A DNA stretch of 64,000 nucleotides, taken from Corylus avellana (taxonomy: Eukaryota; Streptophyta; Magnoliopsida; Fagales; Betulaceae). Shown piece by piece: positions 10,890 to 22,112 of this stretch (position 1 is its first letter; every line of letters begins with the position of its first letter). The stretch covers positions 31,943,235 through 32,007,234 of the forward strand of contig NC_081544.1 of assembly GCF_901000735.1 (NCBI RefSeq), read 5' to 3'. The notes under the pieces are model-generated. The model did no database searches and had not been told where the DNA came from. It was given only the letters and a program-made list of their open reading frames with translations. Made by a program: the position numbers and the translations under genes.

Positions 10890-12189
10890 AGGAATGGATC
10901 CAAAAGGCCCTGCCTTAGAGTGGTTCGGTTCCGACATAGCAACCATAGTTATCAGCTATGGTTGCTGATCACTTTATCTTTGATTTTAACAAGGCTTTCC
11001 TAGCCAAGCTATTCTAGGTCAACTGCCAATGCCAATTACCATCTTGCCTTTTTCTTTTTTCATCATGCTCCATAACATTTCTATCTGGTGTAGGAGCTCC
11101 TCTTGAAGTATACCGTTCTGTATTGCTGGGACGTGTTGCAGCAGCGGTGGAATTTCGTGGGGATAAGACTCCCCAGTTCTTCATGTTACGCCTGGGCTGG
11201 GTAGTGCGACTCTGCTGCTTAATTCTCAAAGCCAATTGATGGGCTTCCTCGACACTAGCAAGGCGTACTGTGGTAAGATCTTTACTGATGTCATCTTGCA
11301 AGCTAGCTTTATACCTTGCATTAGTTTGCCTCTCTGTTTCAGCAATATGACTTCGAATACTCAGTTTGTAGAATTTATCGGTATAATGTTGCTTTGAATA
11401 CTCAGCTTGTGGAATTTATTGGTATAATCTTCCACATATGAGCCTCCTTGACGGAGAAACAGCAACTCTTCGAGTAGGGACTCCTCATAATTGATGGGGA
11501 CCTATTTTTCTTGAAGCTTTGAGTTTCATCTCATCCCAATCAGCAATTGGACATTGCCTAAGACGATGGAGCTGCCCCTCGATGCTTTGCCACCAAACTC
11601 GAGCTTGCCCCTTTAACTTCATTTTAACAAAGCCAACTCATCGCTCCGCTGCCAGCCCAGACCACTCAAAATAGTCTTTTTAAGGACGTGATCCAGTCTT
11701 GAAAAGCATATGGATTTAGTTTGCCATGGAAATCTGGCACGTCTATCCGAACTCGTTTTGTAGCGTCATCCATGCGCCCATCAAGACTTTCTTTCCATTC
11801 CAGGAATGGTGTCTTAAACCTCTAATGCGGTACTCCTTCATGTGTATGGGAACGGGGAATGAATCTAGACCTTTGGAAGGGGGTATTGTACGTCTGGTGT
11901 GGATTCTCTCCATTGTTGTGATCCCCTCCTTCTGAAGTTTCTTTTTGCAATCCATTCTCAACATCATCTTCTTTCTTGTTCTCACCAAAGCCTTCAGGTT
12001 TCTCAAACATATGGATCCACATAGTGTCCACACGTTTGGATAGAGACCCAAGTTGTTGGGCTACGTCCAGCAATAAATCATCTCACTGCTGCTGGGTGAG
12101 ACGGGACACACTGAAAGGTCTACCACTTTTTGGGTACTCATTTTTGGGAAAGTAAGCCCGACAAGGAACCTTTGGCTCTGATTCCAAAT
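10890..12189 (-). pseudogene. Ty3/gypsy gag region with primer-binding site
   Basis: On the minus strand, the reading passes from a start at 12141 through several frames. A retrotransposon gag core (Retrotrans_gag type) is clear: VPDFHGKLNPYAFQDW, FVKMKLKGQARVWW, then LRQGGSYVEDYTNKFHKLS, then a helical tail with ASVEEAHQLALRIKQQ (11014-11301). Frameshifts, stops and a 47-bp direct duplication at about 11350-11440 have destroyed it. The primer-binding site TTTGGAATCAGAGCC (about 12174-12188) is close to the initiator-Met tRNA complement usual for plant gypsy elements. No pol follows downstream. A perfect 11-bp hairpin lies at 10939-10968. Confidence 0.85.
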
Positions 12190-12461
12190 TGACCCAACAA
12201 AAGTTGAAGCATGCAAAAAACAGAGGACCGGCAGTGAAAGCAGTAGCATGAACAGTATAGTTTCACTACTGAGTAAAGCGACGACTCATCTAAAGAATGT
12301 TGGGGAATTTCCAATAGTTTGCATAATCATCATAATGCTCGGTTACATCCTTTTCTAGGCAATGGCCTTCTTATTGATAAACTATAACAACCGTAAACAA
12401 TAGCATCCTAAATAAACTTAAATAAATAGAACTGCAGGTAGTTGAGAACAACACAACTACT
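12190..12461 (-). mobile_element. 5' LTR (partial) of the gypsy element, cut by the gap
   Basis: This sequence lies immediately upstream, in element orientation, of the primer-binding site and ends in the expected CA (GGGTCA at 12190). The other LTR end lies beyond the N run. No promoter element is assigned. Confidence 0.6.
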
Positions 12462-12561
12462 NNNNNNNNNNNNNNNNNNNNNNNNNNNNNNNNNNNNNNN
12501 NNNNNNNNNNNNNNNNNNNNNNNNNNNNNNNNNNNNNNNNNNNNNNNNNNNNNNNNNNNNN
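12462..12561. other. Assembly gap (100 N)
   Basis: Exactly 100 N, a placeholder gap. The sequence after it repeats 4987 onward. Confidence 0.99.
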
Positions 12562-14461
12562 AGCAATGATGATATGCAGCATCAGTGTTATACTAAAAGT
12601 CTCATGGGACAACTCAAACTCTATCAAAAAGGTTTAAGGGCTTCAGTAGACACTACATAGTTAAATTAAGACATGTTTACTTCAATTATCATATATTATA
12701 TCTATGTTGCATCAGCATGACTTTATGCCTTGTCTTTTGACAAAAAACCCATTGCATGTTATTAACAATGATTTATCAATCTTTTTATGGAATAACCAAG
12801 TTCACCATATGAAAACATGTTTTTCTTATGCGTCTTTGATGTTATTCAGGATTGTGATTTGACATTTGATGATGTTTATTACATATTGTTCATGGGCAAG
12901 TTAAACTTGATTGATATTAATGGACAATTTTAGACAATTTGGTAGTGAAATGTGAGAAAATTGATAATTTGTACAAGTTACTTGGGAATATAATTACAGA
13001 TGGAGTTACAACTTCCACTTTAGCATAATCAGATAGTGATGATACAGTTTTGTGGCATACGCGACTTGGCTGTTTAAGTGTGCACTATAAATTTGAACTT
13101 CATAAGATAAATTTGTTAAAATGCGTGAACTCATACAAATCGAGATCCTGGAATTTTATGTATGAAAACCAACAAAGAATGAGTTTAAAGGTGATGTCTT
13201 ATACAAGCAAAAGTGTTGTAAACTATATTAACTTAGATGTTTGGGGATCGGTGACAGTATCTTCAAATGGGGATGTATATTATTTTCTCAATTTAATTGA
13301 TAATTTTTCAATAAAGGCCTGAGATTATTTCATGAAGCACAAGTCAGGGTTTTCATATCTTTAAGCAATGGAAAGCGTAGGTGGAAAATGAAACTGGAAA
13401 AAAAGTAAAGTATTTCCATTATATTAGAGTATAAGGACGCTAAATTTTTGGAGTTATGCAAAGCATAATGAATGACTTGTGTGGACTCCACAAGACACTG
13501 AAATTGCTGAAATGATGAATAGAAAATTGTTGGAAATGCGAGATGCATAGGTTGAATGCAGGATTGCAAAAGAGTTTATGGGTTAAGAAAATTAATTATG
13601 CGTGCTTCATCACTAACCGATCTTCATTTATAGCAGTTGATTTCATGGTTACAAAAAAAGTATGGCCAAGGAAACTCGTTGATTATTCAGTTTTGAAAAT
13701 ATTTAGTTGTCTTGTATAAATTCATGTGAAAATGGGGAGCGGTCGAAATTAGATCAAAAGTCAAGCAAGTGTATATCTCTTAGGTTAAAAATTTGTGTGT
13801 AAGGGTTATAGGCTATGAGATATGTGGTGTTTGTTAAGGCCTATATGCTAGGAGAATGGGAGTATGAAGAATCAACTTACTGACAAAATGAAAACAAGTT
13901 GTGGATTGGTGGAGGTGAAGTTTGATGAGCAGAGTTTACCCTTGGACAGGCTAGACCACTAGGCGAGTGACGTGCTCATCTAGGGCCCCTGAATTAATAA
14001 AGCCCAAAAAAAAAAAAAAAATTGCCCAAAAATTTTTTTTAATAATTTTTTTTTTTTTGTGTAATTTAAGGCCCATTTTTTAATTAGGCCTAAATTTTTT
14101 TTTTCATAAAAACTTAAGGCCTCTAATCATGATAAGTAAGTAATTTAAAAAATGTCTCAATTTAATAAGGCCCCAATATAATAAACCCATTGTAAAATAA
14201 GACCAATTAACCCAAAAAAGTAAATATTCTTATACTTAAAAATAGCCTCACCTATGCATCTGAAATTATTTGATATTAAAATATCATTTTAACCCTACTT
14301 AACCACCCACTTTCTTACGATCAACAGCCTCTCCTCTTATCTTCTTTTTTCTCTTTCCTTAGTTTCACTCAAAACAAAACGTGATGGAGAGAGATGAAGC
14401 AAGAGATAGAGAGAAAGGCTAGGCAAGAGAGAGAAACATGTGTATCAATGAGGTATTGATT

Positions 14462-14492
<31 letters not shown>

Positions 14493-14697
14493 TTTTTTTT
14501 TTGTAATGTTTATTTTTGTGCTTGATTTTTATGGTGGGTTTTGTATTGGTTTTTGACAAATTTTTTGGTAGGTTTTGTTTGAAACAGAGGTGTATCAAAG
14601 AATCAAGTGAGAAAGTTACTGCCACGGTATATATATATATATAATTTTGTATGGGTTCTTGATAATATTTCTGGTGGGTTTTTTTTTTTTTTTTTGT
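12562..14697 (+). repeat. Contig-start copy 2 of the 2.1-kb near-identical duplication
   Basis: See 4987-7124. Substitutions are scattered evenly through coding relic and noncoding parts. A 2-bp indel near 12930 and a 1-bp indel near 13648 are included. This is what two alleles of a heterozygous tree would look like. Confidence 0.85.
12840..13936 (+). pseudogene. Decayed Ty1/copia integrase fragment, copy 2
   Basis: This is the same relic as at 5270-6360, with the same stops and frameshifts. The WHTRLGCLS frame is at 13050-13322. Shared inactivating mutations show that decay preceded the duplication or allele split, so it should not be counted as a second insertion. Confidence 0.75.
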
Positions 14698-14972
14698 TAG
14701 TTTGCTTTTGTGTGCTTCAGTTTTGGAACATGTGCTTAATTAGCAGAGATTTGGTGCGGTTCTTGGATTGATTCATAAAAAAATTTGATTTTTTTTATTG
14801 TTGTGTTTATTTTTATAAGGATTAATAAAAATGAGAACTCTAAATATAATAATAATATTAAAATAAATATTATTTGATTAATATATAAATATTAAAAAAA
14901 AAAAAAAGCCCCATTTAAAAGTTTTGCCTAAGGCTCCAGAAAACATTGAGCCGACCATTCTCTTGGATAATA
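13941..14972 (+). mobile_element. hAT-like non-autonomous element (complete copy)
   Basis: The left end near 13941 (GACAGGCTAGACCACTAGGC) and the right end near 14972 (GCCTAAGGCTCCAG, then GAGCCGACCATT) are imperfect inverted repeats of the GGGCC/GGCTC type seen in hAT TTF-class elements. The interior has no transposase. A TAA microsatellite lies at about 14467-14493, and leader-like purine-rich DNA at 14380-14440 may be a transposase 5' UTR remnant. Confidence 0.4.
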
Positions 14973-15410
14973 GTGATGATGAACTATTTTTAAAAGACTA
15001 CGACTCTAAAAAGAGTCTTATTCTTTAGCAAATTAAAGGCAAAGAGAAATGTGACAGAAAAGAAAATTTTGCAGTTAGAGCGCCGCACAACATAGAAGAA
15101 AAAAATAGGTTGTGACAGTGAGAGAGAAAGAAAGAGCCGAGCCATTGCTTGTTCAAGCGAAAGAGAAGTTTGTCATTTTGTTTCCTCCTTTGAAGAATAA
15201 TCTTTTTTTTTTTTGTGCGAAAATGAGATTTTGGTGTATTAAGTTTTTATTAATTTTTGTCTTCACTATTTTCAATTATATCTTAAAAGACAGTAAATTT
15301 TTTCACTGTCTCCTAACATTAAAGGAGCACCCACTTGAATCTTGGTGTCGCAATGTATAATTATTTTGCCTTATTTATCGTAATTATAGCTTTTTGCAAC
15401 AAAAAGAAAG
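14973..15410. other. Unassigned noncoding DNA
   Basis: There is an open frame at 15112-15360, but it has no recognisable domain and a T-rich composition. No gene is called. Confidence 0.35.
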
Positions 15411-15582
15411 AGTGGTGTTTAAATTTTGGATAATTCAGAAGAAATTTGAATAAAGGTGGTGATTAGATAACTTATTATTTAATTAGATAAAGTCCTACTA
15501 TTAATTATTACATTGTGATGCAGTGCATGCAGCATAACACCTAACTATCCTGCAACCTTATCTCATAATGTTTTTGACATTT
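15411..15582 (-). other. MYB-1 3' flank, start of the duplicated unit
   Basis: This sequence directly downstream of the MYB-1 stop is recognisably homologous to 27892-28060 and 37905-38074 (shared TACATTGTGATGCA and ATAACACCTAA motifs). It presumably contains the 3' UTR. Homology between the three units fades at about the same distance, roughly 170 bp past the stop. Confidence 0.7.
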
Positions 15583-16772
15583 TCAGAACACAGGCGACCC
15601 AGATGACGAAGCATTCACCAGATTGAGTATGCTGTTCCAGTAATTCTTGTTATTCTCCCCATTATCATTATCCAAGCTCTCGATCTCTCCAGCCGTCGAT
15701 GAATTCTGGCCGTCACAATTATAAGGCAAGATATTCGTGAAACCTTCCATGATATAAGAGAGAGGCATGTTTTCATTCCCGTCTGCATACCATGTACTTT
15801 CCATAGTACACGTCATGTCCTGCAATGCCATCGCCTCACACGATATTCTTTCTTTCGCGAAATCAAGTGCTGCAGTCTTTGTGCTTTCATTGAATGCAAC
15901 AGTTTGGATGGGGAGTGGGTTCTCGGCCGGGAAGTTCAACGTTGACGTCGGAGACTCGAGGTCGTCGCCGGCGATTGGGAAAATGCCGGCACTCATTGAC
16001 TTTGACCATGACCATACCCCTTGCCATGCTTTGAGTACGTCAAGGCATGGAGGTAGTAAGGGTTGAGCTGGGGTTTTGCTGATGAGCTGTGCCGGTACAG
16101 GGTAAGACACAAGCTGGGATTCTCTTACCAGTCTGGCTTCGGCTTCGAGCCGTGCGCTCTCCCACTGAGCCATGTGGCTTAAATTGGCCACGTCTTTGCA
16201 GTGGCCGCTGCCGGAGCACAGAGCATCGCTTTTAAGCTTGTGGGTCACAGGATCGATCCCCATCTTAGCAAGTCTTTTCTTCAGATGCGTGTTCCAGTAA
16301 TTCTTAATCTCGTTATCGGTTCTCTTAGGCAAATGAGTTGCTATAGCAGACCATCTGAAACAAAAAAATCATGTCTAATGGAAAAGATCGAGGTGCTATT
16401 TCTTTTTCGTGCCACATTAAACAATGCAAAAGCTAATGAAAATAATAATGGCTGCCACAAAGAAAAAAATCTATCGTGATATTTTTGCGGCTACTTCTCA
16501 ACTTTCACGTCACTTTAAATATAGTGACGTGTAAACATTAATAACAGAGGTGTCGTGTGAATACTACTTTAGGAACTACCTGTTCCCGAGAAGAGCGTGG
16601 AGCTGAATGATGGTCTGCTCTTCCTGCAAGCTAAACTTTCCTCTTTTAATGTCTGGTCTGAGGTAATTAGTCCATCTTAATCTACAGCTCTTCCCACATC
16701 TCCGAAGCCCTAAAACGCACCCAGAAAGAAGAAAAAGAAAAAACTGTTATTTAGTCGTACGTAGTCGTAAAA

Positions 16773-16806
<34 letters not shown>

Positions 16807-16960
16807 CGTGGGTCCTCGTAAACCTACCAGCCTTAGCGGGCAAGGCTCGCCAGCTTCCATGGCCATGTTCGTCGATGTAATCCAAAAGCTTTTGGTCTTC
16901 CTCTGGGGTCCATGGCCCTTTCTTCAATCCCACCTTCTCACAACATGGAGACCTGCCCAT
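15583..16960 (-). CDS. R2R3-MYB transcription factor MYB-1, MIXTA-like (subgroup 9)
   Basis: Exons read 16960-16828, 16709-16580 and 16354-15583 (133, 130 and 772 nt; 344 residues). Both junctions are GT-AG, and the first two exon lengths are the classic R2R3-MYB sizes. R2 carries W17, W37 and W57; R3 carries F70, W89 and W108. The stretch [15 protein letters not shown] (149-163) is the subgroup 9 signature of MYB16/MYB106/MIXTA proteins. That clade drives petal conical cells, trichome branching and cuticle genes in the nucleus. The canonical MGRSPCC start sets the initiation codon. An AT microsatellite fills much of intron 1. Compared with the two paralogues it lacks about 25-28 residues in the mid C-terminus. 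Assignment to subgroup 9 is firm; the exact orthologue is not. Confidence 0.93.
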
Positions 16961-17080
16961 TTTGCTGACCAAGTAAAAGAACTTTAGGCCTCCAAAGTTC
17001 CCACAAGAGAGATCGAGGGGGCAGGGAGGGAGAGTCGGAAATGCAGCAATAGAAAAGAGGAAATCGTTGAGAAGAATATG

Positions 17081-17180
17081 GGTCAGTGACAATTAATATA
17101 GAAACGATAAAGAGCTAACTATACAATGATGATTGATGACGCACGAAACATTTCTTTTCCAATATTACCCTTGCCTTTAT
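17081..17180 (-). promoter_or_regulatory. MYB-1 core promoter and conserved upstream block
   Basis: A TATA-like element (CTATATTAATT, about 17091-17101) lies about 140 bp before the start codon. Upstream of it, 17139-17173 contains GCACGAAACATTTCTT and AATATTACCCTT, which recur before MYB-2 and MYB-3. The shared TTGTCACTGACC-like motif follows the TATA box. Conservation amid diverged flanks suggests function. Confidence 0.6.
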
Positions 17181-18147
17181 TAACAAAACCTACAAAGATT
17201 CTGGGTAGTTTTAGCATCCCTCAAACCTTCGAACCCGTCGATAGACAGATTATATAAGAGTGAAGGAGGGAATTACTCCCCGTCTCCTTTCCTTTTTTTT
17301 TTTTTGTCTTTACTGTAGATCTATTGGGTTGCATGTGTCAATTGTTTTTGGGGTATTTTTTTTAGCATTGCGTGGCTGACCGAAGGTGGTGCATGAAATG
17401 CGTGAAAGTGTGTTTAGTTCTTTATTTTTAAATAAGAATATTTTCTCTTTATATTTGTTTTCAGCTGAAGTGAAGTTTTAGTCGTTCTCTTAAGTTTTGT
17501 TTTTACGAATCTTTAAGAATAATATAATTGGTTTTCAGTCGATCTTTTATTTTCTTATGTTTCTTTTGTGAGAGAAAATCATAGACCAATGACAAATAAG
17601 TTATCAGACATAAAAATTAATTGTCAGTATGGTAAAAGCGGCGAAGATGAAAAAGGTAGGAAATTAATAACTTGAGAGCGGATAAAAACGTGATTTGTAA
17701 AAATTTGTTGTAAATCTGAAATTAATTGGAACGGTTATATTTCATAAATATTGTCTTGTAATCACCCAAAAAATTATCGTGTATGACATACATAATATTT
17801 GGGTTGTAAATATTCTAAATTACATGTAGGTTTTAAAAAAAAAAATATGGAGAAGATTGACGATTTGGTTTTCACTATTAGTTGGGGTTATCAATTCCAT
17901 GAAAGAGCAGATTTGTATTTACTATCATTTAATGTATTGCTCCCTTTGGCTTCAATGCCGAGACAGAAAAAAAAAAAAAAAAAATGTATATCAGATTCAT
18001 GCATCAGTTCTTTTGACAACTCTAGAGGAGCCTTTTATTCTGCCTTTTCGTCTCTTTTCTTTTTTACATGGGTTCTTTTAGACTAATTTTATTTGATGTA
18101 AAAAGTAATTCATCAAAAAATATTTCAACAAAATTATTGTTAGAAAG
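17181..18147. other. MYB-1 upstream noncoding DNA
   Basis: No coding sequence is seen. A second TATATAA motif lies at 17251-17257. Short poly-A tracts occur (17834-17845, 17968-17984). Small frames here are low complexity. Confidence 0.4.
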
Positions 18148-18561
18148 AATTATAGTTTACCCCCTAAAGTTGACAGCGTTTTTCAATTCGAATACTAAAG
18201 TTTCAATTTTTGCAATCCACCCTCCTAAAGTTCCAAACTTTTGTAAATTAACCAATTGTATCCAAAGCTTCCCATATTGCCCCTATTTTTTTTTTTTTTT
18301 TTATAAAAAAGTTTAAAAAAAATTCGGGGTGGTCGTAGCCACCCCTTTGGCCATCTAGCCATTTTTGCACCCCTAAAATTGTTTTTTTTTTCTTCATAAA
18401 AATAAAAATAAAAATTATGGGCAATATAGGAATTTTGGGATAATATTGGTCGAATTGAAAAAAATTGGAACTTTGTAGGGGTAGATTGCAAAAATTAAAA
18501 CTTTAATGTTCGAATTGAAAAACGCTGTCAACTTTAGGGCCGAGGGATAAACTGTAATTTT
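18148..18561. mobile_element. Foldback MITE, family F2
   Basis: The inverted ends read TATAGTTTACCCCCTAAAGT on the left and ACAGTTTATCCCTCGGCCCT in reverse complement on the right, followed by a shared TTGACAGCGTTTTTCAATTC. Arms extend about 150 bp. A short core has GGTGG/CCACCCC units like families F1 and F3. No transposase. Confidence 0.7.
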
Positions 18562-19074
18562 CTCTTATTGTTAAAAAAAAAAAAAAAAAAAATTGTTATG
18601 TTTGACTCGTAAAAAAATTAAAGACAACAGAAAACAGCGGAAGACTTCTGGGAAACACTGGTGGATTCCAACAACCTCCAATGGCGACCATAGGCGCGCG
18701 ACCAACGATGAATTCTGGCAAACTTCAGCATGGCAGATTTCAGCAAACTTTAACAATAGAAAATGAATTGCGAGAGAGTGTATATACAGTTAAAACAAGT
18801 TTAAATTTGAAATTTATTTACAGTTTTAAAAAAGGAAACCACTTAAATTAAAGGTTTTTATTAATCAATCAAAAATGTTTTCAGTTTAATAATGATTTTT
18901 TATTGTACAAAATACCAAAAAATATTATTTTTTTAAAATATTTTATATCGAAACAAACTGAGCGTCAAAGTAAATCCCTTATAAATGACGTTTCGAGAAT
19001 TTTTGTTTTTTTTTTAAAAAGAAATTATTTTTAGAAATACCTTTATGCTTATGACATGCTAACAATATATAATA
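18562..19074. other. Unassigned AT-rich noncoding DNA
   Basis: There is a poly-A tract at 18573-18592. No gene, and no repeat with clear borders. Confidence 0.35.
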
Positions 19075-20120
19075 AATCATAACCAAAGTTATGAGATTAC
19101 AATGTCATAGAGACAAATATAAAAATCTTACATTCAAGTTTTATCTATAATTTTAACATCCTCTAAACCATGTTCAAACTTCAATTATAAAACAGATTTG
19201 TTCCAGGCAAACCCAATCTAATACATAAGTAGCCCCATATTCTCAACTTTTATTTTCCCGGCCATAAGAGCAAAACTCTCACACCGAAATTAATCATTCC
19301 CGCCCCAAACGCCAAGACAAAAAACCTTCACCCCAAATATCGCTTATGAAAGCAAATCTAAGGAGAAATGAACCCCTTATTAAAAAAAAAAAGAAAAAAA
19401 AAAGACACACACACAATAAAATACCAACAAACAGCTACAACAACTGAACCCATGGAAGCGAAGCGCACTGGCTGGGGCGTAATGGACGAGATGGAGCTGT
19501 TTTCCGCCAATGGGCAGCTAAGGAGCTGGGGAGCACCATAGACCGGCGCGTGACTGAACAAAACCAATTGAAGAGACTAGATCTAGATTTAAAAAACTAG
19601 ATCCAAAGCCTAACCGATTCCAAGGAGGCAAAGAGCGGCGCAGCACGGGGGAGGGTGGACAGAGGCAGCATAAGCAAAGAGATGGAGAGAGCAACTGGAC
19701 TGGTCGAAAAAACCAAAAAATAAACTAAAAATAAATAAATAAAAAAAAAACAAGGGGAGAGGCAGGGGCAAAACTACATGGGGGCAGGGGCGGGGCCCCC
19801 AAAGGGGCCATGTAGTCCCCAAATTTTTTTAAAAAAGTCGTTAAAATTTTATTCATAAATTTTTTAATTTTGTCATTTTAAATTCCAAATGCTAGTTCCA
19901 CTTCGGGAAAAGGAGGAACGAACAAGAGCTCCCTCCTCCCCCCAAGGGGCCATGTATTCCCTAAAATTTTTTTATAAAGTCCTTAAAATTTTACTCGTAA
20001 TTTTTTTTAATTTTGTTCTTTTAAATTCCAAATGCAAGTTCTACCGAGAAAAGGAGGAAGGAACAAACGCTCTCGCCTCCCCCCACACGTCTGATTTTTT
20101 CAAACCTAGGGCCGGCTAAT
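19075..20120 (-). mobile_element. Dispersed repeat family R1, copy B, with internal 143-bp tandem duplication
   Basis: This is homologous, in the opposite orientation, to 1895-2660. The terminal GGGCCGGCT motif is at 20108-20118. Within it, about 19798-19942 is repeated directly as 19943-20085; both start with AAGGGGCCATGTA and share AAATTCCAAATGC. The copies have diverged by roughly 15-20%, so the duplication is not recent. Confidence 0.55.
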
Positions 20121-20130
20121 ACTAGATATA

Positions 20131-20160
20131 TTTATTTTTGAGTGAAAGCTATGGGTCCCA
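20131..20160. other. Segmental-duplication marker b in the MYB-1 unit
   Basis: TTTATTTTTGAGTGAAAGCT followed by ATGGGTCCCA recurs at 34181-34210 and 43255-43290, upstream of MYB-2 and MYB-3. The order relative to the genes is the same in all three units. Confidence 0.7.
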
Positions 20161-20504
20161 CACTATCGGGGACAATATATAGTGTCGCATGGTAATCAAA
20201 TATTTCCAGCGGGTAATCAAGAGCAGATAACTATTAAAAAATCACAAAAAAAATAGTTACTGAGCGCTATACATATTCACAAGAAAATAATTAATTTACT
20301 AAATTACTCTAATCTAGTACAAAAAATAATTACTTTGTCTTTAAAGAAAAAACAAACCCCATGAAAAAAAAAAAAAAAAAAAAATCATGGGTTTGGCCAA
20401 GATGTTGAATGCATGTTTACTGAGCCATAAGATGAAAATTATGAGCTACCAGAAATTAGTCAGGAAGTTGAATATTGATTACTAGAGCAATAAGATGAAA
20501 TTAT

Positions 20505-20870
20505 GAACTACCAGAAAATGAAAAACTTAATAAATAGAGTATTAATTTTGATACGAATTTATGAACTACCATTTACTCGTCTCGTTCTTTAATATTTTTA
20601 ATTAAAAAAAAAAAATCGTGAAGAAATAAGTAAATGCTCTATCCAGCAGTACGTACCTGACATATCATTGACATCAATGGTGTGGTGACGCCATGAACTA
20701 CCAGAAAATGAAACACTTGATAAATATAAATACAGGATTTATTTTGATATCAATTTTGCGCTATATGATTAATGAGTATCATTTACTCATCTGGTTCTTT
20801 CATTTTTTATTTTTTTTATTTAATTCAGAAAAAGTTCAAGAAACAATTAAATGCTCTATTCACCACCAAG
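20505..20870. repeat. Tandem duplication, about 190-bp period
   Basis: 20505-20650 and 20693-20870 share GAACTACCAGAAAATGAAA at the start, CATTTACTC in the middle and AAATGCTCTAT at the end, at roughly 75-80% identity. No coding potential was recognised. Confidence 0.7.
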
Positions 20871-20979
20871 TATATCAACTGTGACTGGTGAGGCTAAACG
20901 TGTGGAGTAGTAGCTATTTAACTCTCTGGTTGTACGGCTCAATGAAATTAATCATGTGCATGACTTTCCAGTCTCATGG

Positions 20980-20982
<3 letters not shown>

Positions 20983-21015
<33 letters not shown>

Positions 21016-21060
21016 GTTATTTGTGTCACCCCGCCCTTTGGCAGCTGTGGGAATAAATTT
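20983..21060. repeat. AT microsatellite and segmental-duplication marker c
   Basis: (AT)n runs over 20983-21012. It is followed by a CCCTTTGGCAGCTGTGGGAAT block (21034-21055) that matches CCGTTTGGCAGTTGGGAATC at 34783 and 45493. In the MYB-2 unit the same marker is also preceded by an AT microsatellite. Confidence 0.7.
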
Positions 21061-21274
21061 CTGAAAATTAGTTTATCTAATTAACTCGAACGATATAATC
21101 TTAATATTATGTATGGCATCATAATCTTAACATTTTATAAAATAGAATTCATTATTTTAAAAAAAAAAAAACAGACTTGAGCATGTAATATATAGAAGTA
21201 AAAAACGAATCAAATTTGAAGAACTAGTTAACTCGAGTTATTTAATTCCCAATGGGTTATTGCAGTACCGTGAG

Positions 21275-21568
21275 TAGGGGTTTAAAAAAAATCGGAAAAT
21301 TGGGACTGGAATTGGAAAATCGGTTGGAAAAAACCGGTAAACGGGGTGCCCAGTTAAGGTTACTGGTTTTGAGATTTTTAAATACCATATATTTTCAAAT
21401 TTAGTATATTTATTATTATTTTTTTACTCCAGGGTTCACAAAAATTGTAAATTACTTCTATATTTTCGAATTTAATATATTTATTAATTTTTTTTTTAAA
21501 AAAAAAAAAGAGGCACAAAATGGTTAAATTAAGCTCTTAAGTCCAATACCTAAAATAAGCCTAAAATG

Positions 21569-21602
<34 letters not shown>

Positions 21603-21672
21603 ACTGAATACCCCAGTTCTGATTATCGATTTTAGCCAATAACCAAAAATCGGGACTAAATTTTCACCTCTG
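21275..21672. mobile_element. hAT-like MITE with TAGGGGT ends
   Basis: The left end TAGGGGTTTAAA is inverted at the right (TTTTCACCTCTG). The arms carry CGGAAAATTGGGACTGG-like and CCAATAACC-like complementary stretches with the ACCGG repeats typical of this group. A target duplication is not clear. It is related to the element at 25538-26379. Confidence 0.5.
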
Positions 21673-21865
21673 AGTGCAGTTCAATGAATCTACACTTTTA
21701 CCTTTAGGGAAGGTACACTACTGTCAATCCACGATTTTAACCCATACGTGACTCCCCTTTGCTCGCAAATCGATGGGACAGTTATTCCGCTAAGGAAAGT
21801 GAATTTGAAAAAGATCAATTGTCCCAGTGAGGAAAGTTCATTGTTCTTCACATAGGATTTTCTTT

Positions 21866-22112
21866 TATTATTATTATTATTATTATTATTGTTAGAACAG
21901 TTTCGGTATGGGTTGATCTACATTCTTCTGGATGTTTTCCTTGATATATAGCTACAAAACAAAAGTAAAGATTAGAAGCGACGCTTCTCTCGAATGCTGC
22001 AAAACAAAAGTAAATATTGTTAGAACAGTTTCAGAGTAAAAATATATATAAAAAAATAAATAAAAATAAATAAATAAAAAATTGTAAGAAAAGCTTGGGA
22101 AAAAGTTAATAT
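21866..22112 (-). repeat. ATT microsatellite and two truncated LTR-end copies
   Basis: (ATT)n lies at about 21866-21891. ATTGTTAGAACAGTTTC occurs at 21887 and again at about 22016, the same terminus that begins the LTR at 22113. The interval also repeats GCTACAAAACAAAAGTAAA-like sequence twice. It looks like serial partial LTR ends. Confidence 0.55.

Noticed and set aside
5477..13322. Two independent copia insertions
   Set aside because: Both copies share the same decay mutations and flanks, so one insertion seen twice is more likely.
15767..16066. Plus-strand frames antisense to the MYB C-terminal exons (also 28179-28487, 38241-38495)
   Set aside because: They mirror conserved MYB coding sequence and show no independent signal.
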